A DNA stretch of 38,067 bases from Candidatus Lernaella stagnicola (GTDB taxonomy: Bacteria; Lernaellota; Lernaellaia; Lernaellales; Lernaellaceae). The position numbers and the translations under genes are program-made. The stretch covers positions 1-38,067 of the forward strand of contig JAVCCK010000037.1 in NCBI GenBank assembly GCA_030765525.1, in the 5' to 3' direction. Of this stretch, positions 27,009-35,404 are shown in pieces (the stretch's first letter is position 1; the number at the start of each line of letters is the position of its first letter). The notes beneath the pieces are model-generated. The model searched no databases. It was not told the origin of the DNA and saw only the letters and a program-made list of their open reading frames with translations.

Positions 27009-27242
27009 GGTTCACTCCGGTTCGGGTGTTATTTCGCTTTCTACAAAAACCGGGAGCGACGGAAATAAGTCGATGGTGTAAGGCCGGGGTGGAGATCGCT
27101 CCCGCAACGATACATATCACAAACCAAGCGGGCGCGGCAAGCAATTGAACGCCCGCGTTTACTTCGCGCCGTTACGTTCGAGGTGAAAGGAAACGGCCCC
27201 TTCGCGCGACTCACTATTGAATAAAAGAAACGGGAGAAAAAC

Positions 27243-28793
27243 GTGAACTCGAATCCCACGCGGCGCATCCGGCACTTTGCGATGTTTCTCTTCGTTACCG
27301 GCATGGTTATGCTGTTGGCGTTTGTGCTGATTTTCATGCAGCCGCCGGCCGCGGCGAAAGGCAAAGGAATGAACGCCCCCGAGTTTCCGCAAGACGCCAA
27401 ATGGCTCAATACGCAAGCGCCGCTGACGATGGCCGACCTGCAGGGGCGCGTCGTCATTTTGGATTTCTGGACCTATTGCTGCATCAACTGCCTGCACGCG
27501 CTGCCGGTGCTGCACCAGGTGGAGGAACACTTCGCCGACCAGCCCGTCACGGTGATCGGGGTGCACTCGGGCAAGTTCGACCAGGAGCACAACGACCGCA
27601 AGGTGCTGGAGGCCATCGCCAAGTACGGCGTGGCGCACCCGGTTGTGCAGGACGATGACTTCACGATTTGGAACGAGTGGTCCGTACGCGCTTGGCCGAC
27701 GATCGTTTACGTGGGCACCGACGGCAAAATTGCCAAGTTCACCAGCGGCGAGCCGGATTTCGCGTACATGAAGCAGACCGTCGACGAACTGCTGGCGGCG
27801 GGTAAAAAGAACGGCACGCTGGGCGGGAGCACTGCTCCGGTCATGAAAAGCGTCAACGCCGACACCGGCGCGCTGAACTACCCCGGCAAAGTGCTGGCCG
27901 CGGGCGACAAGCTGTTTATCGCCGACTCCGGCCACCACCGCATTCTGATCGCCGAGCGTGACGGCCGTGTGGTGGAGACCATCGGCGGCAAGGATGACGG
28001 TTTCGTCGACGGCAATTTCGCCACGGCCCGCTTCTTCGAACCGCAAGGCCTGGCGCTGAACGGCGGCACGCTGTACGTCGCCGACCGCAACAACCACGCG
28101 ATCCGCGCTATCGACTTGCAGGCGCGCACCGTCAAGACCATCGCCGGAACCGGCCGCAAGGGCAATGACCGCAGCAAGGGCGGCAAGCCGCTGGCGGTCG
28201 ATCTGCGCAGCCCGTGGGACGTGGCTTGGCGCGACGGCGGGCTGGACATCGCCATGGCGGGCAGTCACCAAATCTGGCGCCTGGATCTGGGCGAGGATGA
28301 AATCGGCGTGCTGGCGGGATCGGGCCACGAGCAGATCATCGACGGCTACCTGAATGCGTCGGCGTTCGCGCAGCCCTCCGGTTTGCACGTGGACGGCGAG
28401 AAGCTGTACATCGCCGACAGCGAGACGTCGGCCGTGCGGCGTATCGACCTGGAGACCGGCAAAGTCGAGACGCTCGTCGGCACCGGTTTGTTCGATTTCG
28501 GTTTCAAGGACGGGAAGGGCAAGCGCGCCAAGCTGCAGCACCCGCTGGGCATCACCGGTCGCGACGGCAAGCTGTATATCGCCGACAGTTTCAACAACGC
28601 GCTGCGCATCCTCGACCTGAACGACGAGGATAGCGTCACGACGCTGGCTGTTTCCGGCGTGGGCGACCTCAACGAGCCCTCCGGCCTGACGCTCGAGGGC
28701 GGCATTCTTTACGTGGCCGACACGAACAACCACCGTGTTCTGAGTGTCCGCCTGGCCGACCGGAGCGCAAGCGAAGTGACGCTGAAATTCTAG
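27243..28793 (+). CDS. NHLRC2-like thioredoxin-fold and NHL-repeat protein
   Basis: The protein has 516 residues from GTG 27243, with a CGGGAGA site ahead. Residues 12-33 are an N-terminal membrane anchor or signal. A thioredoxin-like domain follows with LDFWTYCCINCLHALPVL; Cys80 and Cys83 form the CxxC redox pair, and FWTYCCINC is the signature of NHLRC2 relatives. From about residue 215 to the end, repeats of the form LYVADRNNHAIR and LYIADSFNNALR build an NHL propeller. It is predicted to face the periplasm as a thiol-disulfide protein with a binding propeller; partner and substrate are unknown. It is divergent from the STAND gene. Confidence 0.87.
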   Translation: MNSNPTRRIRHFAMFLFVTGMVMLLAFVLIFMQPPAAAKGKGMNAPEFPQDAKWLNTQAPLTMADLQGRVVILDFWTYCCINCLHALPVLHQVEEHFADQPVTVIGVHSGKFDQEHNDRKVLEAIAKYGVAHPVVQDDDFTIWNEWSVRAWPTIVYVGTDGKIAKFTSGEPDFAYMKQTVDELLAAGKKNGTLGGSTAPVMKSVNADTGALNYPGKVLAAGDKLFIADSGHHRILIAERDGRVVETIGGKDDGFVDGNFATARFFEPQGLALNGGTLYVADRNNHAIRAIDLQARTVKTIAGTGRKGNDRSKGGKPLAVDLRSPWDVAWRDGGLDIAMAGSHQIWRLDLGEDEIGVLAGSGHEQIIDGYLNASAFAQPSGLHVDGEKLYIADSETSAVRRIDLETGKVETLVGTGLFDFGFKDGKGKRAKLQHPLGITGRDGKLYIADSFNNALRILDLNDEDSVTTLAVSGVGDLNEPSGLTLEGGILYVADTNNHRVLSVRLADRSASEVTLKF

Positions 28794-28799
28794 GCGTCG

Positions 28800-28834
28800 G
28801 CGCTCGGCGGCGATCTCTCTTGCGGTCCGAGCGC
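28800..28834 (+). terminator. Hairpin after the NHLRC2-like gene
   Basis: GCGCTCGG at 28800-28807 pairs perfectly with CCGAGCGC at 28827-28834 around a 19-nt loop, starting just after the stop codon. There is no U tract, so its role as terminator is uncertain. Confidence 0.35.
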
Positions 28835-28849
28835 TTCGAGGGCGGGTTA

Positions 28850-28983
28850 AGTAACGTATCAAGAACGTGTTCTTAAGTATAAGTAAATAAAACAAATATC
28901 TATTGGTCGATGAGTCCTCGAATGCTCGTTTTCCCCGCCGAAATATGGTGGTAAAATGAACGCCAAATCCAGCGGGGGAGTTC
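28850..28983 (+). promoter_or_regulatory. AT-rich control region with a 6-2-6 palindrome
   Basis: This short region is far richer in A and T than its surroundings. It holds the inverted repeat AAGAACGTGTTCTT (28861-28874), a plausible repressor site, repeated TAAGTA words, and a TAAAAT -10-like element a few bases before GGGGGAG, the ribosome-binding site of the cytochrome gene. No good -35 was seen. Confidence 0.4.
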
Positions 28984-30285
28984 ATGCGGTATCGGGCCAT
29001 CGTTATCATCACCATGCTGAGCGCCGTTTTGTTCCTCATCGGAGCGGGCGACAAACCGAAGTTTGAGACTTTCACGATCGTTTATACCGGCGCGGCGTTT
29101 GGGAAATTGCAGCCCTGCGCGTGCAGCGAGGAATCGGATGTCGGCGGGCTGTTGCGGCGCGACACGATGCTCATGCGCCTGCGAGACAGCGCGCGCGGGG
29201 CGATCGTGGTCGATGCGGGGGGCTCGTTCGGCGAGCCGACGGCGCAGGGACGCATGGGGGCCGAGGCGTATCTCGACGCTTTGCGGGCTTTGAAGTATGA
29301 CGCGGTGGCGTTGGCGGCGGGCGACTTACTCTTCGGCCGGCGGTTTTTGGAAGAGAATTCCGACAACGGCCTGTTCGTGTCCAATGCGCGTTTCAAGCAG
29401 GATTCCACCTTCGCGGGCCGCACGCTGGTCTTTCCCGGCAAGCGCAACCGATTGCGCTTCGTCGCGCTCGTCGACCCGGAAAAAGTCTACACCGGCTCGC
29501 AATCGAACCTCGTTGTAGAAGCGCCGCTGACCTACCTGGACAAGGCCGTCGAAAAAGAGGATTTGGTCGTTGTTCTGGCGAGTGTCGAGCCCGAAACGGC
29601 GCGGCATTGGCTCGTGCATCCCAACGTGGACGTGGTCGTGAACGCGGTTCCCGACGACAATGTGCTGCGCGAGGCGATGTTTGAGTTCGCCGATGAAAAG
29701 GTCTACACCGAGACCGGCGTGTTTGGTTCGCTGGTGGGCGTTTTGAGTTTGCGCGTGATCGACGGAGCGCTGGTGGGGGCGGAAATCAAGCAACACACAC
29801 TAGACAAGACGGTGCCTGACGGCGTGCGCGCCAAACAGTTTTTCGAACGGTACCAAGCCGAGACGAAGCGACTCTTCCTGCAATCGCTATCCGGGATGCC
29901 CGCCTACGAACGCGAAGCGAGTCCCTTCGTCGGCAACGAGGGATGCCGGTCGTGTCACGCCGAAAGCTTCGCGGCTTGGGACGCCTCGGCGCATGCCCAC
30001 GCGTGGGCGAGTCTCAAACGTGTCGACACGCACTTCGACTCGGAATGCATCGCCTGTCATGTGGTGGGGTGGAACGAGCCGAATGGTTTCCGGAGTGAAA
30101 AAGATACGCCGCATTTGTTGAACGTCGGCTGTGAGGCGTGTCACGGTCCGGGCAAAGCGCACGCCAAGCAGCCTGCGGCTAACCCCATCGCGCGCGGTGA
30201 TTTGCAGCTCTGCTATAAGTGTCACACCGACGAGCGCGCCCCGGCGTTCAAATCCGAGATCGGCTGGAAGAAAATCAAGCACTAA
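28984..30285 (+). CDS. 5'-nucleotidase-like (degenerate) plus tetrahaem cytochrome c554-type protein
   Basis: The protein has 433 residues from ATG 28984 after GGGGGAG. Residues 4-22 form a signal peptide or anchor. The first domain (about 30-300) follows the order of UshA-like metallophosphatases, but the metal motifs are changed: the D-x-H site reads YTGAAFGKLQPCACSEE, the GD site reads VDAGGSFG, and the GNHE site reads AAGDLLFG. A PC-C cysteine pair appears in place of the first site. The second domain has four CxxCH haem sites at 321-325, 355-359, 383-387 and 410-414, in the cytochrome c554 style (PF13435). It is a periplasmic electron carrier; the first domain is probably not a standard nucleotidase. 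Confidence 0.83.
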   Translation: MRYRAIVIITMLSAVLFLIGAGDKPKFETFTIVYTGAAFGKLQPCACSEESDVGGLLRRDTMLMRLRDSARGAIVVDAGGSFGEPTAQGRMGAEAYLDALRALKYDAVALAAGDLLFGRRFLEENSDNGLFVSNARFKQDSTFAGRTLVFPGKRNRLRFVALVDPEKVYTGSQSNLVVEAPLTYLDKAVEKEDLVVVLASVEPETARHWLVHPNVDVVVNAVPDDNVLREAMFEFADEKVYTETGVFGSLVGVLSLRVIDGALVGAEIKQHTLDKTVPDGVRAKQFFERYQAETKRLFLQSLSGMPAYEREASPFVGNEGCRSCHAESFAAWDASAHAHAWASLKRVDTHFDSECIACHVVGWNEPNGFRSEKDTPHLLNVGCEACHGPGKAHAKQPAANPIARGDLQLCYKCHTDERAPAFKSEIGWKKIKH

Positions 30286-30294
30286 GACGAAAAA

Positions 30295-30318
30295 GGCCCG
30301 GAAACATAGTTCCGGGCC
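30295..30318 (-). terminator. Rho-independent terminator of the ABC/DUF4340 operon
   Basis: GGCCCGGAA (30295-30303) pairs with TTCCGGGCC (30310-30318) around a 6-nt loop. On the minus strand the stem is followed by a run of five T, so it terminates the DUF4340 gene. It also lies 10 nt after the stop of the convergent cytochrome gene and may serve both. Confidence 0.85.
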
Positions 30319-30341
30319 GTGGTTATTTGCTTGCGATTGCT

Positions 30342-31835
30342 TTATTTCGGCGGCTTTTGCTTGTCGGCATTTTTCATCATCTGTTCCATCATTTGCCGCT
30401 GCAGGATTTTTCGCCGCTGTTCCTGCAAGAATTGTTCGCGCATTTGCGGCGGCAGCTTGTCGAGCATCGCGGGGTCAAACTGTGGCTGACGCCGCGCCTC
30501 GCTAACCTTGAAGTCTCCAATCTTTTTCAGAATGCGGTTCTTGGAACCCTTGGTCGCTTTGAACACCCGCCCGGCCGCGCCGAGATAGATGAGGTCGTCG
30601 TCGACTTCCGCGCCGACTTTGACGATCTTCTCGACGCCGCCCGCGAGCGTAAGCGTCAGAGTGCCCGTGGGCGAACCGAGCTTAGCCGCCGCCGGGGCCG
30701 GGCCGCCGACGATTTGCTTAGCTTGCATGGTGGAAATGCTGCGCACCGCGGAGGTAACCTTGGCGTGGTCGAGGACGAATCCCGCAGGCTTTTCCGCGGA
30801 CGCGGCGGTCACCGCCCAAATGTCTTCGGCCTTTTTCTCCAGCGTGAGTCGGCGCTTGCCTTCCACGATGTCCACTTTTTCGACCTGAGCGGCGTCGAAG
30901 GTTAATAAATGCATGTCGCGCAGGGTGTCTAGATCGTTTTGCAGATTCTTCGCGGCGTAGGACGCGATCAAGTACGTCTGGTCTTCGCCCTTTTTCCGGG
31001 CATAGAACTTCTCATCTACTTCCGCACCGATTTCCACGGCTACCGAATCACCGCCGTCCAGAGTTACCGTCGCCTCGTACAGCGGCGGCGTCAGACCGCG
31101 ATCCAGCGATTGCTGCTCGTCGTCAAAATCGGTCGCCCGGAAATTGGCCATGCTGCGTGCGATGCGGGCGATCTTTTCCGGATCGAGTTTGTAATCGGCC
31201 GGGAGGTTGCTTGGTGCGGGATCGAAGGTCCAACCGGCATCGCCCTTCGCGAAACTAAGGGGTGTGGCGCCGGCCTTGGTCAGCACCAGCCGTGTTGCCT
31301 GGTCTTTGTCGAACTTGACGATAGTGCGGTTGCGCCAGCGGTTGACCTCGCGGTCAAAAGTATCTTGGAGGCGTGCGGATAATGCGTACACACGATTGTC
31401 GTCCGACTCGCGCACGTAGTTACCGGTTTTGTCGGCGCTCAAATTCCCCACCAAGAGCGTCCAAGCAGGTTCCTGCGCGGATTGCACGGAAATGCGAAGC
31501 GCGTCGTCGGTGACACCGTATTTTTCGTGGTTGGCGGATGAGCTTGATACCGTCCGCCCGCCGTGTACCATCGCAACAACTTCCAGCGCGCGTTCCACGA
31601 GTTGATCTTCGACTGCGTAGTTGCCCGGGTCGATACGCCATTGGCCGTCTTTCTTGACCAATGAGTATTCGCCGTCCGCGCGGCGGATATCGATTTTCGT
31701 CACGGCCTGTGCATCGATCGCGGTTACTTCCAATCCGGCGACCTTTTCACCGCTGGGAATGGCGGCGGCCAACACGGCCAGAAGGGTCAGTGCAGCGAAG
31801 ACAGCCAACATGACGATTGTGCGTTTCCACAACAT
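30342..31835 (-). CDS. DUF4340 domain protein
   Basis: The protein has 497 residues from ATG 31835, 3 nt after the stop of the GldFG-type gene. One N-terminal membrane helix (residues 5-25) is followed by repeated beta-rich units with KDGQWRIDPGNYAVEDQLVE and similar W-x-I/V patterns of DUF4340 (PF14238), and a charged, Gln/Met-rich coiled tail (about 450-497). Family members commonly follow gliding-type ABC transporter genes. It is anchored in the inner membrane facing the periplasm and probably works with that ABC complex. Its biochemical role is not known. Confidence 0.85.
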   Translation of the reverse strand: MLWKRTIVMLAVFAALTLLAVLAAAIPSGEKVAGLEVTAIDAQAVTKIDIRRADGEYSLVKKDGQWRIDPGNYAVEDQLVERALEVVAMVHGGRTVSSSSANHEKYGVTDDALRISVQSAQEPAWTLLVGNLSADKTGNYVRESDDNRVYALSARLQDTFDREVNRWRNRTIVKFDKDQATRLVLTKAGATPLSFAKGDAGWTFDPAPSNLPADYKLDPEKIARIARSMANFRATDFDDEQQSLDRGLTPPLYEATVTLDGGDSVAVEIGAEVDEKFYARKKGEDQTYLIASYAAKNLQNDLDTLRDMHLLTFDAAQVEKVDIVEGKRRLTLEKKAEDIWAVTAASAEKPAGFVLDHAKVTSAVRSISTMQAKQIVGGPAPAAAKLGSPTGTLTLTLAGGVEKIVKVGAEVDDDLIYLGAAGRVFKATKGSKNRILKKIGDFKVSEARRQPQFDPAMLDKLPPQMREQFLQEQRRKILQRQMMEQMMKNADKQKPPK

Positions 31836-31838
31836 GGC

Positions 31839-34163
31839 TTACTCCTCCCCGCGCGGCGTGTTTTGTTGGATCGCTGCCAGCGCGCGCCGTTTGCGCCGCG
31901 ACCGTAATTGCCAGCGGGCGATACCCGCAATCAGCAAGATAAACGGAGGCAACAGCATATTGCCGTACTTGAACAGGCTTCGTCCGACGTCGCCCACATC
32001 TTCCAGTGGGCGGTTGTTGATGGTGCGCGTGCGGATCGACATCAGCACCTCGTCCTGCACCAACCAATCGAGCAGGTTGGCGAACAACGCCAGGTTAACG
32101 CGGCTGGGCATCTGGTCGGAGACCCATTGGCCCGAACCGGCGACGACCAAGCGCGTTTCCGGGCTCACGTCGATCACCGCGTCGGCGACCGCGGGCGGCA
32201 CTGCGCGATTCTTAAAGTAGCTGGGCAGGTTGCCCTTCACGGTAACGATCAGCGGTTGCGGGCCGGCCGGGTTGTCCATCATCGACTGTTCGAGGACAGC
32301 CGGTTCGGCCAGGAACGAGTCGCTCGCTTCGTAAATCCAGGTTGCCTCGGAACTGCGGGCCAGCACCTGTGTTTCGACACCGGCCGTGTTTTGCGGAGCC
32401 AACGCAGATGCGAAGGGCATGACCACGCCTTTGAGGTTGCGCGTGAGGTTCAAGTCCTTAGGCAGATCGGTTACCGCCACGAAGGCGGGGAACCTTACGA
32501 GCGACTGGAAGCGAACGCTGCCCTGTTGCCGCATGATGGGGATACGTTCGCACTTTTTATCGAGAACGAGCCCGGGCTTTACCGCGACGCCGTAGGCTTC
32601 GGCGAGTCCCGCCAGGCCGGTATCGATCGGTCGCCCGATCAGGGTGCGCGGGTCGATGTCCTGCTGGGCCAAGAAGAACGCCGCTTTGCCGCCCCGCATC
32701 ATGAATTGGTCGATGGCGAAGAGTTGCGCTTCGGGAATCTGCTTCTTCGGGCCGAGCAGCAACAGCACGTCCATGCCGTTCAGCGCGTTCGGGTCCCGAC
32801 TCAAATCGACGTCTTTCACGTCGAACTTCGAGCCCAACATCGACGCTACTTTGCCGAAGCCCTGCTGCAGCGAAAACTCACCGTGGCCCGACACAACGCC
32901 GATGGCCGGCACTTTCTCCCGCGTCATGGAGGCGATGCGGCTGATCAACTCGTATTCCAGACCGGGCAGGTCCTGAATGACGGGGATGGCTTCGCTTTTC
33001 TCGCCGTACTCGACGGCCACGCCCATATAGACTTTCACGACCTGCACTTGGTCTTTGGCGAAAGCCTGCATGTCGATTTTCGGCACGCCGAGTTGTTGGG
33101 CGCGTTGCACGGAGGCTTGGTCCGACTCACCGCCGGAGCCGGTTGTGTCCGGGTCGACGAAGCTGAACACGACGCGTCCGCCACTGGCGTCGCGAAACTC
33201 TTCCAGCAAATCTTTGACGACGTTGCGCGTGCTGTTGGCCGGGGCCGGGATGTCTTTGGAGAAAAACGCGGTAACCGTGACTTGGTCGTCCAATTCCGCC
33301 AGGATCCCCGAGGACGCGTCCGATAGCGTGAATTGTTGATCTTCGGTCAAGTCGATGCGACCGTGAACCACGGACGAAAACACGTTCAATGAAATAACGC
33401 AGCCGATCGCCGCGCCGATGTAAAGCAGCCGGTTCAAGCGCCATTTCTTGCTGTGATCGCTCATGCGACTTTGGACCGCTTGCACGGCCAAGAACAAAAA
33501 TAGGCTCATGAGCGAAAGCGAGTAAATGATGTCGCGCGAGTCCAGCACGCCGCGTCCGACGTTTTTGAAATGCGGGTCGGCGGCGGCGAACTCCCAAAGG
33601 TTTTGCAGGCTCGAGGGCACGAACGGTAGCAGCAAGTCCATCATGTAAAGGAGCAGCGCGATCACGAAGCCGACGATCAATCCCACGACTTGGTTGCGGC
33701 TGATCGAGGATGCGAACACACCCAACGCCACGAAGGTGCCGCCGAGGAAGAACAATCCCAGGTAGCCGCCGATAATGGGCCCGCCGTCCAGATCACCGAC
33801 GAACGCGATGGAAATCGGGTAGACGAAGGTGATGACCAGGTACAGCGCCAATAGGGTCCAGGTTGCCAGGAATTTGCCCAGCACGATTTCCCATTCGTGT
33901 AGCGGCAGTGTGAGCAGCCGTTCAATAGTGCCGGATTTCTTTTCCTCGGCCAACAGTTTCATCGTCACCGCCGGCGCGAAGAAAATAAACGAACCGGCCG
34001 CGACTCGGAAGAAGTTGCGCAGCGTCGCTTGTCCCGCTGCGAAGAAGGTTTGGAAAAACAAATAGCCGATGCCCACCAGCAACACCATGAGCACGATGTA
34101 GGCGATCGGCGAATTGAAGTAGGTTCGTAATTCCTTTTTGTACAACGCCCAAATTCGTTCCAT
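31839..34163 (-). CDS. ABC-2 permease fused to GldG-like auxiliary domain
   Basis: The protein has 774 residues from ATG 34163. Residues 1-235 form a six-helix ABC-2 permease of GldF type, with EEKKSGTIERLLTLPL, the usual cytoplasmic motif. A new membrane helix at about 245-262 starts the second part, a large periplasmic ABC_transp_aux/GldG domain (PF09822) with QFTLSDAS, GVVSGHGEFSLQQG and LLLLGPKKQIPEAQ. The C-terminus has a last membrane helix at about 733-750 and a basic tail. In Bacteroidetes GldF and GldG are separate; here they are one chain. It is the membrane part of the ABC system whose ATPase is encoded just upstream. Confidence 0.88.
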   Translation of the reverse strand: MERIWALYKKELRTYFNSPIAYIVLMVLLVGIGYLFFQTFFAAGQATLRNFFRVAAGSFIFFAPAVTMKLLAEEKKSGTIERLLTLPLHEWEIVLGKFLATWTLLALYLVITFVYPISIAFVGDLDGGPIIGGYLGLFFLGGTFVALGVFASSISRNQVVGLIVGFVIALLLYMMDLLLPFVPSSLQNLWEFAAADPHFKNVGRGVLDSRDIIYSLSLMSLFLFLAVQAVQSRMSDHSKKWRLNRLLYIGAAIGCVISLNVFSSVVHGRIDLTEDQQFTLSDASSGILAELDDQVTVTAFFSKDIPAPANSTRNVVKDLLEEFRDASGGRVVFSFVDPDTTGSGGESDQASVQRAQQLGVPKIDMQAFAKDQVQVVKVYMGVAVEYGEKSEAIPVIQDLPGLEYELISRIASMTREKVPAIGVVSGHGEFSLQQGFGKVASMLGSKFDVKDVDLSRDPNALNGMDVLLLLGPKKQIPEAQLFAIDQFMMRGGKAAFFLAQQDIDPRTLIGRPIDTGLAGLAEAYGVAVKPGLVLDKKCERIPIMRQQGSVRFQSLVRFPAFVAVTDLPKDLNLTRNLKGVVMPFASALAPQNTAGVETQVLARSSEATWIYEASDSFLAEPAVLEQSMMDNPAGPQPLIVTVKGNLPSYFKNRAVPPAVADAVIDVSPETRLVVAGSGQWVSDQMPSRVNLALFANLLDWLVQDEVLMSIRTRTINNRPLEDVGDVGRSLFKYGNMLLPPFILLIAGIARWQLRSRRKRRALAAIQQNTPRGEE

Positions 34164-34167
34164 CGTT

Positions 34168-35091
34168 CTACCCCTTCGTCAATTCGGAGAACACATCTTC
34201 CAGCGAAGTACTCTCTTGCCGCAGTTCGGAAAGCTTCCATTGCCGCGCGACGCAGGCGTCGAATACTGCCTCGGCCGTACCGGCACCCGGCTCGATCTCC
34301 AGATGGAAAGTTCGCCATTCGCCTTCCACATCAACCGGTCGCACGTTTTTGACGCCCTGGATTTCAGCCAGCACCTGCGTCATGTCGCCGTCGCCTTTGA
34401 GCCGCGCCCGCAAGATCGCCGCCGCAGTGCGGGATTCGAGCGTGTCCGGCGTGTCGTCGGCCACGAGCTTTCCGTTATGGATGATGAGAATGCGCGAGCA
34501 CGTGGCTTCAACTTCGGCGAGGTTGTGCGTCGAGAGGATCACGGTTTTCGTTTTGCCGATTTCGCGGATCAGGTTGCGGATCTCGACGATTTGGTTCGGG
34601 TCCAGCCCGCTGGTCGGTTCGTCGAGAATCATAATCGGCGGGTCGCCCAGGGACGCTTGTGCCAGGCCGACGCGCTGCCGATACCCTTTGGACAATTCGC
34701 CGATGTCCTTCGGCGCCATTTTCTGCAGGCCGTAGAGTTCAATGTTTTTGCTTACCGCGGCCTCCAACTCCGACGCCGGAATACCGGACAATTCGCCGAT
34801 GAAGCGCAGGTACTCGATCACCGTCATGTCTTCATACAGCGGATTATTTTCCGGCAGGTAGCCGATTTGGCTTTTGGCCGCCCGCGGGTCGTCGGTCAGC
34901 AGTCGGCCGCCGATGCGGATCTCCCCCGCGTCGTTACCTAAAAAGCCGGTAAGCATGCGCATGGTAGTCGACTTGCCGGCGCCGTTCGGTCCGAGAAATC
35001 CGACGACTTCGCCTTTGGAGATATCGAACGAAATGTCGTCGACCGCCGTGACGTCTCCATACCTCTTGGTCAAATGTCGTACGGCAATCAT
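34168..35091 (-). CDS. ABC transporter ATP-binding protein, GldA-like
   Basis: The protein has 307 residues from ATG 35091. It has Walker A GPNGAGKS (34-41), signature LSKGY (133-137), Walker B IMILDE (153-158) and the STHN switch histidine. A C-terminal extension of about 90 residues is typical of ABC-2 type exporters and GldA. It powers the fused permease encoded 4 nt downstream. The operon of ATPase, permease-GldG and DUF4340 is widespread outside gliding bacteria, so gliding should not be inferred; export or envelope remodelling is the safer statement. Confidence 0.92.
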   Translation of the reverse strand: MIAVRHLTKRYGDVTAVDDISFDISKGEVVGFLGPNGAGKSTTMRMLTGFLGNDAGEIRIGGRLLTDDPRAAKSQIGYLPENNPLYEDMTVIEYLRFIGELSGIPASELEAAVSKNIELYGLQKMAPKDIGELSKGYRQRVGLAQASLGDPPIMILDEPTSGLDPNQIVEIRNLIREIGKTKTVILSTHNLAEVEATCSRILIIHNGKLVADDTPDTLESRTAAAILRARLKGDGDMTQVLAEIQGVKNVRPVDVEGEWRTFHLEIEPGAGTAEAVFDACVARQWKLSELRQESTSLEDVFSELTKG

Positions 35092-35404
35092 CTTTCAAAC
35101 CTCCGGTTTAGAAAACAAAATTCAAGCTGATCTTTGTGCCAGAGTAAGGGGCTTTTGTAAAGTCGGGACTTTCTGTCAAGGGCGTTGGATTCGTCACCGC
35201 GACCGGTAGCCGAGCCGGTGGGTCCCCTTCGGTCTCACCAAGTCGGAATCCAGACCAAAGCGCGCGACGTGACGCGAATATCAGTTCGCTCCGCGTCTGG
35301 TTGGGTGACACAGGAAAAGTACCGCTAACCGGACCGCCGCGCCAAGCCCGGCTTTTGCCTTTTTTCGGACGCCGCCTTATCTTTGCTCACCGAAAGGAAA
35401 CCAC
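35092..35404. other. Divergent intergenic region; no gene seen
   Basis: This 313-nt region separates the ABC operon (minus) from the methyltransferase gene (plus) and must hold both promoters. On the minus strand a perfect TTGACA (35179-35174) is present, but no good -10 at 16-18 nt was found. Short inverted repeats such as ACCGG...CCGGT near 35202-35219 are seen. I checked for tRNA-like cloverleaf pieces and found none. The methyltransferase gene has AAAGGAAA as ribosome-binding site. Confidence 0.35.

Noticed and set aside
27159-29075. Long minus-strand open frame (638 codons) opposite the NHLRC2-like gene
   Set aside because: The plus strand encodes clear thioredoxin and NHL motifs. The opposite frame has no family match and spans a promoter region, so it is a by-product of base composition.
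31908-33326. Plus-strand open frame (472 codons) opposite the GldG-like domain
   Set aside because: It is His/Arg/Val-rich with no recognisable domain, while the minus strand has a clear ABC_transp_aux domain.
35140-35340. Possible tRNA or other structured RNA in the ABC/methyltransferase gap
   Set aside because: Short inverted repeats occur, but no T-loop, anticodon arm or acceptor pairing could be assembled on either strand.
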